Of a stretch of 64,000 nt of DNA, positions 56,854 through 64,000 are shown one piece after another. This DNA comes from Elmis aenea (lineage: Eukaryota; Arthropoda; Insecta; Coleoptera; Elmidae): the NCBI GenBank assembly GCA_947652605.1, contig OX393576.1, forward strand, positions 11,992,575 through 12,056,574. The letters run 5' to 3'. The translations under genes and the position numbers were made by a program. Below the pieces are notes generated by a model, which saw nothing but the letters and a program-made list of their open reading frames with translations, had not been told where the DNA came from and ran no database searches. Numbering within the stretch: the stretch's first letter is position 1; the number at the start of each line of letters is the position of its first letter.

Positions 56854-57554
56854 GACTTAAACCTGCAATTAATCGTTTTTCCACATTCTTTCGCGTAAAC
56901 TACACCATGTTTACAACCACAATCAAATTCCTGAACGGTTTTTGCCTTTCGCGCATTTTAACAGACACACCTACATTTTGGTAGCCCTTTAATGCAGCCA
57001 AGTATGCATTTCTTTATTTGTTGCTTACTAATTTGATCGTTATTTTTTAATATACAGCTCCAAATTTGAGCAAAAATCGAGACAGTATTTAAAGTGGCCC
57101 TGTTCATTTATTTAGGATTAAGACGATGGTTTGTTTAATTGGTTTTAAGCCTTCTACAAAATATCCCAGGAGTTTAATCGAAAGTGAACATTGTGTCTTA
57201 TCTTTAAAGTCCTTTTAATTGAATCTTATACCACTAAAGACGTAATAAACTAAATTGCAAGACGTCTTAACTACGTTACCCCACATTATCTACAATCGTG
57301 GCGCGACACATTCTAATTAACATATTTAATTGAATTCGTATGAATTGTAAAGTAATAAACAGCTTGTGAATAGCTTCAGAGTGAAACAATTTAAAACAAT
57401 TTTGAATAGACAAAATTGCGTATCTTTTAATGTACGATTTCAACACCTTTGTATCGTACAATGTGGCAGCCCAGGAATTTAAAATTGTTAACTTGTTCCA
57501 TCGGTTTATTCCTCAGAATTATTATTTTATTTAAAAAATAGCCCAAATACGAGG
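56854..57554. other. No feature recognised
   Basis: AT-rich spacer; the minus-strand ORF at 57276-57461 has no family features. Confidence 0.4.
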
Positions 57555-58960
57555 TCGAGCAAGGGATAAATATTAATGGAAAACTTATGAACAACATAAG
57601 ATACGCTGACGAAACTGCTCCATGGAAGGATTGCAACAGTTCTTGAATAGCATAACAGCAGCCAGCAAACGACATGGCCTCAAACTAAATGTCAAAAAGA
57701 CTGAATGCATGGTCATTAATAAAAACATCTTGGTAAACCCGGAAAGGCTTCTCCTACACAATGTAGAAATGTAAAAAGTAGAAACATTCACGTGCTTGGG
57801 AAATTTACTGAATGCACAATGGGATCATTCGGCTGAAATAATATGCCGGAAAGAAAAGACCAGAGCAGCATTTCGTAAAATAAATACGGTTTTAAAGAAC
57901 CACAGTCTGGTCTCCAACTTAAGCTTAGATTGGTAAAGTGTTATGTTTTTCCGATGCTCCTGTGCTGAGTAGAATCTTGGACGTTAACGGAGGCTACAAC
58001 AAAAAAACTAAATATGGACGTACAGACAGATACTTAGAATTCATTGGAAGGACGATATCACCAACGAAGAGGTCTTAAGGAGATTAAAAGTAGATGCAGA
58101 AGTTGTGAATACTGTTAAAAGGAGAAAGCTGGAATACTTGGGTCACATAATAAGACATCCAGAAAAGTACGGACTGTTACAACTGATACTTCGGGGGAAG
58201 GTAGAAGGCATGAGGGGTCCGGCACGGAGAAGGATCTCTTGGTTGAAGAATCTGAGAATTTGGTACAACACTACAAACACGGAATTATTCCGTAGTGCTG
58301 CTAACCAGGGGTTTGGAGCAGTCCAATTTTTTAGTTGCTCCGCTCCAGCTCCGCTCCGGCATCAAGATGCCTGCTCCAGCTCCGCTCCCGCTCCGTTCCG
58401 CGCTCCAAATATTAATAAAATAAGTTCTTTTATTTAAAAATTTGTTTTTCAAAACAAAGCTAAAATTTTATGAGATAGGTGGAAATGGACCAAAAATTAC
58501 AATATTTGACCCTAAGAAACAACAAACAAGTGAAGTTAAATAAATGAACAAATTATTGATATTCAAAAGTTAAAAAAAGAAAAAAAAGTTCTTTAAAATT
58601 TTTCAAAATTCAAATACAAAATAATGAAAATTAATATTCAGAAAAGTTACATTATAATAATTTTACTTCAAAAAAATCAAATTTAGTTTATTTATTATTT
58701 TATTAAATACTATACCCATGAGAATAATTCATTAAAAAAAATGTAGTTTATAATAGTAAAGTGGAGCAGTGGAGCAATCAAAATTATTTGCTCCGGGCTC
58801 CGCTCCCGCTCCGGGCAAAAACCCATTGCTCCACTGCTCCGCGCTCCAGCTCCGCGCTCCGCTTCAAACCCCTGCTGCTAACAAAATGAAAATCGTGTTG
58901 TGGATAGCCAACATTCGGTAACGGATAGGCATTATTATTTCTTTACCTATAAATGCCATT
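57555..58960 (+). mobile_element. RTE-like ORF2 relic, split by a hAT MITE
   Basis: Plus-strand frames give a decayed YADDTA region near 57600, then LQQFLNSITAASKRHGLKLN, VKKTECMVINKN, VETFTCLGNLLNA, KTRAAFRKINTVLKNHSLVS, an LRIHWKD region, KRRKLEYLGHIIRHPEKYGL, and WLKNLRIWYNTTNTELFRSA. After removing 58306-58882 the frame continues AANKMKIVLWIANIR, the usual end of this family. Several frameshifts. The minus ORFs at 57427-57791 are antisense. Confidence 0.85.
58306..58874. mobile_element. hAT MITE with GCTCCGCTCC arrays
   Basis: The tips are CAGGGGTTTGGAGC and GCTTCAAACCCCTG. CTGCTAAC is duplicated exactly at 58298-58305 and 58875-58882. Both ends carry a dozen or more GCTCC / GGAGC units while the middle is very AT-rich. 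No transposase. Confidence 0.92.
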
Positions 58961-59226
58961 GTTTCTCTTATCATGAGATATTGCTTTATTGAGTTTATAA
59001 TGTCTCAGCTGCAAACTGTTTCCCGAATCCGCTACCAATACCTGGTCGCCCGCGAATAACATTGTAAAGAAAAATGTAGCTCTGTTGCAGTTATGCTTAC
59101 AATTTTTCATTTCTCTTATCCATTTTCTCAAAGCATCGTCTACATAAGTATTAAACAAAATGGGAGATAAACTAGAACCATGTCGTAGGCCCATGTTTGT
59201 GTTTACTTTTAGTTTTTCATTTCTAG
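58943..59226 (-). mobile_element. Reverse transcriptase relic, downstream half (split by a hAT)
   Basis: Minus-strand reading: MGLRHGSSLSPILFNTYVDD, ALRKWIREM, then TMLFAGDQVLVADSGNSLQ. This gives the RT blocks RQGxxLSPxLFNxYxD and FADDxVL, with the first catalytic Asp changed to Gly (FAGD). The upstream half continues at 61295-61680 beyond the inserted hAT. Confidence 0.75.
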
Positions 59227-59931
59227 ATATACATCAGCGGCGTGCGGTCCATGAATGCGTTGGATGCGGCGCATCCCCTAAAATTCACGTCGAATATTTT
59301 TTTTCCGTATCATATTTGAATTTCGTGTAGCTTTATTTCGCTTTGATTTTATTTTTTGTTACGTGATAATTTTATTTATTATATACGATGTTTTGTCTGC
59401 TCGAAAATTTGCGTTATATAATCTACATCCAGCGAGCGGCTGACTAAATGTGTGCATTGCACAGCGCTAGCGATTGTGAGCCCGACTGAGGGATGCGTTT
59501 CTGATTGTAGATTCGAAATATGCGTTCTTGGCGCATGCGCACTGCGATGCAGTCCCTAGTCTATTGCCCGCATCGTTGCTTTACTTAACAGCTACGGGAA
59601 GCGATTACTCTCATGGTTCCTCTGTGTGGGGCAACTGTAATGCCTGCTCTACACTCTCGTCGAACCAACCCGAACTTACCCGACCGCGAGAGTGTGGATG
59701 GTCCACTCGGGTGAGATCTGGACCGCTCGACTCGGCTCGCTGGCGCTCCATTCCGTGTCGGTTTTTTGTACCCGAGTCAAAGGATGCGACTGCCGACTGC
59801 GAACGGTCTATCCACACTCTTTTACAGTCAACAAAAGCTCTTGTTTTTGTTCATTTCAATTTAATGTTAACTTGTAATTTTAAGTACTACTTATAAGTTT
59901 ATAATCTTGTGTTGTGTTGTGTGTTTCTATA

Positions 59932-60252
59932 ATGGAGTGGTCTAACGAAAATATATTGAACTTTTTGGAGTTATATGAGATGGAACCTGTGATATGGAAT
60001 CCAAAACAAAAAGATCATAAAGACAAAAAAAAGTTAAATGATGCTTGGGTGAGGATTAGCCTGGCTACTAGTATTGATATTTCGGAACTAAAGAAGAAAA
60101 AAGATACACTGATGGCATCATTTAGAGGCCACCTTAGACGCAAAAAGGCCTCCATTAAATCAGGAGCTGGAGCGGACGACATATATAAACCAATATGGTT
60201 TGCTTATAATACTATGGAAAATTTTTTGCTTCCTGTATACGACGTTACTTCC
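59932..60252 (+). pseudogene. MADF-domain protein of a Harbinger element, truncated
   Basis: ATG at 59932 (in-frame upstream ATG at 59914) opens MEWSNENILNFLELYEMEPV, then IWNPKQKDHKDKKKLNDAW and DISELKKKKDTLMASFRGHL, KPIWFAYNTMENFLLPV. This is a MADF domain: x-F-L-x-L-Y, P-x-x-W-x-x-x-x-x-x-Y/H-K, then W, then K-K-x-x-x-L-R-x-x-F. MADF/Myb-like proteins are the known second protein of Harbinger transposons, helping target the transposase. After about residue 105 the frame runs into sequence antisense to the transposase, so the normal C-terminus is lost. A splice donor in the missing part cannot be excluded. Confidence 0.75.
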
Positions 60253-60289
60253 AAATATTCAGTATATTTACTTCAATTGTATGTACCTT

Positions 60290-60432
60290 GTTCTGTTCCG
60301 GTGTATGGCTGTCATCCACCATCTCCTCTTTTTCCAAGTATTCTTAGTTTTTTTTTCTTCAAAAATTTTTAAATAGTTGTAGTAGCACTTACAATAAAGA
60401 TACGCAGCAGCTGCAACCTTTAAGGCGTCCAT
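60290..60432 (-). pseudogene. Harbinger transposase, N-terminal fragment
   Basis: From the internal ATG at 60432 the minus strand reads MDALKVAAAAYLYCKCYYNY, then LKIFEEKKTKNTWKKRRWWM and TAIHRNR. Basic KRRWWVxPI(N/H)xxR is a typical N-terminal stretch of Harbinger nuclease proteins. An in-frame ATG lies further upstream at 60495, but that part is TIR-proximal and unlike a protein. Everything after HRNR is deleted, so no catalytic residue remains. Confidence 0.7.
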
Positions 60433-60784
60433 GTTGATACTGAGCCGCTCACCAGTACTGACGAGAGTGTGGATAGAGCCGCTCGGCTCGTTCACGCTTG
60501 ACCGAGCCGCTCACCCAAGCCGCTCGACGAGAGTGTAGAGCAGGCATAATATGGTAGGGCAGCCGCACTCGATTGATATTACCGCACGCTACAAAATAAT
60601 CATTTCCGTTGTAAATTGATTTTTGTTTACTTTCTTTAAATCAAGCTTCTTCTATTTAAATAAGCTTAACTCTATTTTTAGTGCACTGTTTCGCTACTTA
60701 GAATTTTGGTTATTATTTAAAACGACCCATAATATGGATGAAACTGTGGTTAATAATAATTGCAATTTTTGATTGAAAATTTAA

Positions 60785-61220
60785 AGAACATGAAAAGAAT
60801 TTTCCGGATTTTCTATTACAATCACTTCAGCCAACTTATAAAAAATACTTTGATTTTATGAAGTTAAAAAGTCAATTAGTTTACTGGTACTCGACTCCCG
60901 ACTTTCATTTAAAATCTATAAATTGCATAAAAGAATTAATTGTGAAAGATGAGCTAAAAGATGTTTTGACAAAAGTATTTAAATTAATACAATTAATTTG
61001 CACTATACCTTCCACGAGCGCATCGGCTGAACGATCGTTTTCGACAATGAAAAGAATAAAAACATTCACCAGAAGCAGCCAAAATGACGATAGACTGTCT
61101 GCTCTCGCTTTAATATCAATTGAAAAAAAATTGTTGCTAAATATGAAAAATGAAAAAAGATTGTATGATGTTGCTATAGACGAATTTTGTAAAAAAGATC
61201 GTAGAATAAAATTAATTTAA
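60785..61220 (+). pseudogene. hAT transposase, C-terminal dimerisation domain
   Basis: The frame is open from about 60785 (FKEHEKNFPDFLLQSLQPTY), with an ATG at 60858. It contains LVYWYSTPDFHLKSI, LIQLICTIPSTSASAERSFS, MKRIKT and DRLSALALISIEK, and ends with a stop at 61218. PxTSAxxERxFSxMKRIKxxxR....RLSxLAxxxI is the hAT C-terminal dimerisation domain, of the ZMYM1-like/hAT transposase type. The N-terminal zinc finger and catalytic residues are missing, so it cannot act alone. It lies just inside the right tip, as expected. Confidence 0.88.
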
Positions 61221-61294
61221 AAAAAAAAAAAATTGTTCGTTTTTTTGGACAGCATCCCCTGGTTGAAAAGTCACCGCACGCCACTGATATACAT

Positions 61295-61680
61295 ATCTTT
61301 GTGTCTAGATAAAATTCTTTAATTACGGATTTTAAGTAATTTGGAATGGCTTTTTTGCATGATGTTTCAGTTTATTCCTTAGCACTCTCTCTTGTGTTTT
61401 TGTATAAGCTGCTTTAAAGTTAATACGGTATTAATAGTATATCTTCCTTGTTGGAATCCATTTTGTTTTACCAATAATGTTGTATTAGTAATATATCTAA
61501 ACTGTTTATAATTTTGGAGTATATCCTTATAACCAGCATTTAAGAGACTTAAACCTTTATCAGGGTTAACTTTATTTTCCTTTTTTAAGATCAGAACTAC
61601 TATCACCATATTCCACTCTTCAGAAGTCTGCCTGTGTATCCAAAAATGACTTGGAAATCCAAGAATCATTTATTTTTAGT
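61295..61680 (-). mobile_element. Reverse transcriptase relic, upstream half
   Basis: Minus-strand ORF 61669-61379 gives EEWNMVIVVLILKKENKVNP, GLSLLNAGYKDILQNYKQF, QNGFQQGRYTINTVLTLKQL and IQKHKREC. These are the RT blocks W..xVIxxIxKKG....P....GISLLN..YK, and Q.GFR.GR.T.....xLKQLIEK. Directly continuous with 59226-58943 when the hAT is removed. Confidence 0.8.
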
Positions 61681-62204
61681 GATTTTTATGACAAAACTGA
61701 TCAACATTTGAAAACTGACAGATCTTATAATTACTAATAAACTGATTTAAAACAGAAATTTGCCCCTGAAATTATAATTTTAAGCACGATCATATTTGTC
61801 TAAGCAACAATGTTTTTATTTCAATGTAAATTAATTTGGTGCTATAAGAATTTGACTGTTATTGCTTGCAATATGATTGTATTACATCTTTTAAATCGTA
61901 ATAATAAAAAAAACGCACAGCCTGGTTGAAGCTAATCGTCATCGAACCAAATCATGAACTAATTTTAAAAACGGATTTAGCATTTGTGTGAACCCTGAAT
62001 TATTTTAACTTAAATTTTGTTCTATTTCGCTAATGTTTTGTTGAAAATTGATAAACATTGAAAACGGCGTTGCATTTTATTGATCAGTCACTATCTTGCG
62101 AGATGCATCTCCTGCCCCCACATAAAGCAGTTTGCTGCAGTAATATTTCATATTTGTTCCGCATTTCTGGCTAAAACTGAACTAAATAACATTTTATGGT
62201 CACA
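61681..62204. other. No feature recognised
   Basis: AT-rich spacer; nothing supported. Confidence 0.4.
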
Positions 62205-62760
62205 CAGGGTGTTCCAAATTGAAGGCTGGATATGTGGATCTGGTTAACTTAAAATCTATTATGAAATGAAGTTATTGCGAAATTTGATGCCTTATTCACA
62301 TCCGAAAAGAAAATTACTATGTATGCCTTGTTTAAGAAGTTATTCACAAAAAAAAAAAAAATTTAATAAATTAAGTCGGTGGTTATTTTACTTTGTGAAA
62401 ATTTTATTACTTGAGTTTTATTGACGTTTAAGGTTAAATTGTTTAATGTGAACCAATGTTGGAGTTGTCCTAAGCAGTCAAAGAGTTTTTGTTCAGAATT
62501 TTTGGAATCCGAGTCACTAATAATAGCAGATGTGTCATCGGCAAATTGTATAAGGGAAGTTTTGGCAAAATCTGGAGGATCATTAGTGTACAGTATGTAT
62601 AACACGGGGCTTAAGATTGAACCTTGCGGGACTCCTTTTTTGATTTTCATTTTGTTAGATTTTAGAAATTTACCTGTGTTGTTCCTGTAATTTGTTCCGA
62701 CTTTGCAGTTCTTAAGATGAGCGAGATTCGCATGTTGGGCCTTGAATTTGGAACACTCTG
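62205..62760 (-). mobile_element. Mariner-type inverted repeats enclosing a reverse transcriptase fragment
   Basis: The left end is CAGGGTGTTCCAAATTGAAG, continuing to GGATATGTGGATCTGG. The right end is the complement of CAGAGTGTTCCAAATTCAAG with GCGAATCTCGCTCATCTTAA. The right end is followed by TA; at the left the base pair is CA. The inverted part is about 45 bp. The interior is an RT fragment on the minus strand (62363-62700). Confidence 0.75.
62363..62700 (-). pseudogene. Jockey/CR1-like reverse transcriptase fragment
   Basis: Minus-strand reading: KIKKGVPQGSILSPVLYILY, TNDPP, TSLIQFADDTSAIISD, then LFDCLGQLQHWFTLNNLTLN and VNKTQVIKFSQSK. VPQGSxLSPxLYxLYxNDxP and the catalytic FADDT box, then NLxxWxxxNxLxLNxxKTxxxxF, fix it as non-LTR RT of the Jockey/CR1/R1 side rather than RTE. 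Both catalytic Asp are present and the frame is open for about 110 residues. It is cut at both sides by the inverted repeats. Confidence 0.88.
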
Positions 62761-63135
62761 TATATACAAAGGCAACATGCATATGAATATACCTAAGTAA
62801 ATGTATCTTTAAGAATATCATAAAGGATAAGTGGCTATAAACAAGTTAAATTTGCTTTACTAGTTCACGGTCGACTACTTGTGTAAACGACAACTCTTAA
62901 AAACTCTCACAGAATTATATAATTATTAACGGAATTCATTTACGAGAATCAACCGCGGGTAAAAATTAGTAGCAGCGTGCATGCGGTAGTTGGAGCATGT
63001 TAATTAGATATTGTTTAACTGAAATTAATAAAAGAAGATAAGATGAGTATCTGTGTGCACGGTAGATAAAAACATACATGTAATTACCTCCGGTGTATGT
63101 CAACGTGAAGTGAAAGTGTTTGTTTAAATACCAAA
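62761..63135. other. Presumed promoter region of the second DRAM-like gene
   Basis: The minus ORF at 62966-63148 is antisense to the exon start and shows no family features. No clear TATA box was identified. Confidence 0.35.
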
Positions 63136-63215
63136 ATGTGGTTGTCAAACTGTTTTAAAATTTATTACTGGCCTGCGTTTACCAGCTTTTGGTTTATTTT
63201 GACATTTATCATTTC
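63136..63215 (+). CDS. Second DRAM-like gene, exon 1 (gene continues past the window)
   Basis: ATG at 63136 opens 26 codons plus 2 bases, then GTAAGT. The peptide is MWLSNCFKIYYWPAFTSFW followed by FILTFII. It aligns with exon 1 of the complete gene: NRFKLHYWPN against NCFKIYYWPA, then a hydrophobic segment, with the same phase-2 exon end. Insect and vertebrate DRAM proteins also begin MW and enter a membrane segment after about 10 residues. The next exon, expected to encode YISDTGT, is not in the remaining 785 bases. A first-exon-only duplicate cannot be ruled out. Confidence 0.7.
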
Positions 63216-64000
63216 GTAAGTGTAATATTTATTAAGTTATGTTAGTTTTACCTTTGAAAAGTATGTAAGAGACTTGAAAACTCTTGATGGTGTGAATAGT
63301 TTTGTTATTTGAATCGTTTATTTTGTATATACTGAGTGATTCGGTTAGACTGTCGCACCCCTATAACTTTATTTTAAGAGGAAACCACCACAAATTCTCC
63401 ATCGAATGACGTTCAAATGTTTTTTCTACGATGAAATATGTCAGACTGGCGAAAATCAACTTTTTTTTAAATTACATGGTATACTTTTTTTTATTGATTC
63501 TGATAAAGGAGTAAATTCTATTATCTGATACTGCATTAAAACAAATAAGCCTACATAGGAAAATTTGTGTGAAAAATAAGTGTGAAAGCTGTTTATTATT
63601 TATCACAATCGTTGTATTTGGCTAAACACTATTGCTGTAGTAATTGACATTTTATAACTTGTCTAATTGTGTTTCATTATTTTTGACAAAAATCATTATT
63701 TTGTGAGTAACTTACTCATCGACTCTTATAATAACGAAGCAGTCTGTATACAGTTTAGATCTGTCACCCTGCACAAAAAGCAATCGAAATCCATTTTAAA
63801 ATTGTCCCTATTCAGTAGAATCGTTAATCAAACTAAAATGAATGACACAAAGATAAATTATATAAATTTCTTGTACGAAACAGAAATGAACTTGAGTATA
63901 AAAGCCTTTTGTTTTTGTAGAACTTACCAGTTATAAATTGAAAAAGCTAAATTGATGATTAAGTGTAGCAGTTTTGTTGACATTAATTTTATTGTAATGT
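63216..64000. other. Presumed intron 1 of the second DRAM-like gene
   Basis: AT-rich sequence after the GTAAGT donor. The ORF at 63667-63936 does not resemble DRAM or any family I recognise and is probably chance. Confidence 0.4.

Larger units (their letters stand above)
59641..60546. mobile_element. PIF/Harbinger deletion derivative nested in the hAT
   Basis: The tips are TGCCTGCTCTACACTCTCGT and its exact complement, with TAA on both sides (59638-59640 and 60547-60549). A MADF-protein gene enters from the left and the start of a transposase gene from the right, facing each other. The middle, including the DDE domain, is gone. GC-rich subterminal copies of CCGCTCG and GAGCCG occur at both ends. 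Confidence 0.92.
59235..61286 (+). mobile_element. hAT element, 2.05 kb, with transposase remnant
   Basis: The tips are CAGCGGCGTGCGGT and ACCGCACGCCACTG. ATATACAT is duplicated exactly at 59227-59234 and 61287-61294. GCGCATCCCCT near the left end and CAGCATCCCCTGG near the right are subterminal. A C-terminal transposase part is coded at 60785-61220, and a Harbinger derivative (59641-60546) lies inside. The N-terminal and catalytic parts of its own transposase are missing. Confidence 0.93.

Noticed and set aside
59528..59896. 122-codon plus-strand ORF and antisense 59611-59817
   Set aside because: They span the junction between hAT interior and the Harbinger TIR; composition follows the GC-rich TIR and no family is recognisable.
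63667..63936. 89-codon ORF near the right edge as a later exon of the second DRAM-like gene
   Set aside because: It has none of the DRAM signature stretches and no acceptor in the required phase that I could identify.
1..64000. CRISPR arrays, operons, bacterial promoters or terminators
   Set aside because: The repeats are inverted or satellite-like without regular spacers, and the genes have introns; this is eukaryotic DNA.
1..64000. tRNA genes or tRNA-derived SINEs
   Set aside because: I looked for B-box-like GGTTCGAATCC sequence with a paired A box and found no convincing cloverleaf.

Overview
The window is AT-rich, intron-rich insect nuclear DNA, most likely from a beetle or another insect with a large, transposon-filled genome. 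The insect assignment rests on a GD_N (serine protease gd) gene, a DRAM/TMEM150-type gene split by canonical GT-AG introns, and a mix of hAT, Tc1/mariner, PIF/Harbinger, pogo and RTE-like elements. The species cannot be fixed from sequence alone. There is no sign of prokaryotic organisation. Almost every open reading frame over 60 codons is chance, antisense to a transposon, or a transposon relic.

Host genes. (1) On the minus strand, two coding exons (6911-6699 and 3724-3540) join in phase to give the signal peptide and GD_N domain of a serine protease gd-like protein; the protease part lies beyond base 1. (2) On the plus strand, five exons (40337-52509) join in phase into a complete 260-residue DRAM-family membrane protein. 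(3) At 63136-63215 lies the first exon of a second DRAM-like gene, with the same intron phase, running off the right edge; this indicates a tandem duplication. (4) At 37693-37763 is a possible first exon of a THAP zinc-finger protein, weakly supported.

Mobile DNA, left to right. 1-6700: a Harbinger-type MITE, an RTE relic, a ~160-bp satellite block and a hAT element, mostly inside or downstream of gd. 8300-14760: nested palindromic elements with CAGGGTG tips, ending in a 1.9-kb foldback whose loop carries part of a mariner-type transposase. 15-22 kb: paired repeats, a hAT with a mariner-type foldback inside it, and two non-LTR relics. 22-34 kb: MITEs, non-LTR relics, a 1.4-kb palindrome and a pogo/Tigger deletion derivative with a Pipsqueak helix-turn-helix. 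34-39 kb: a hAT beside a non-LTR ORF1. 41-57 kb: further foldbacks and hATs in the DRAM introns and downstream. 57-62.8 kb: an RTE relic cut by a hAT MITE, another RT relic cut by a hAT that itself contains a Harbinger derivative, and an RT fragment enclosed by mariner-type inverted repeats.

The strongest unexplained pattern is a set of unrelated-looking foldback elements. They share a CAGGGTG tip at a TA target, a spacer that differs between families, and then an inner box around GGGGATCTCG. Host genes and elements show no functional link; the genes sit in a transposon-dense landscape with perfect 8-bp hAT and 3-bp Harbinger target duplications, which suggests recent activity.
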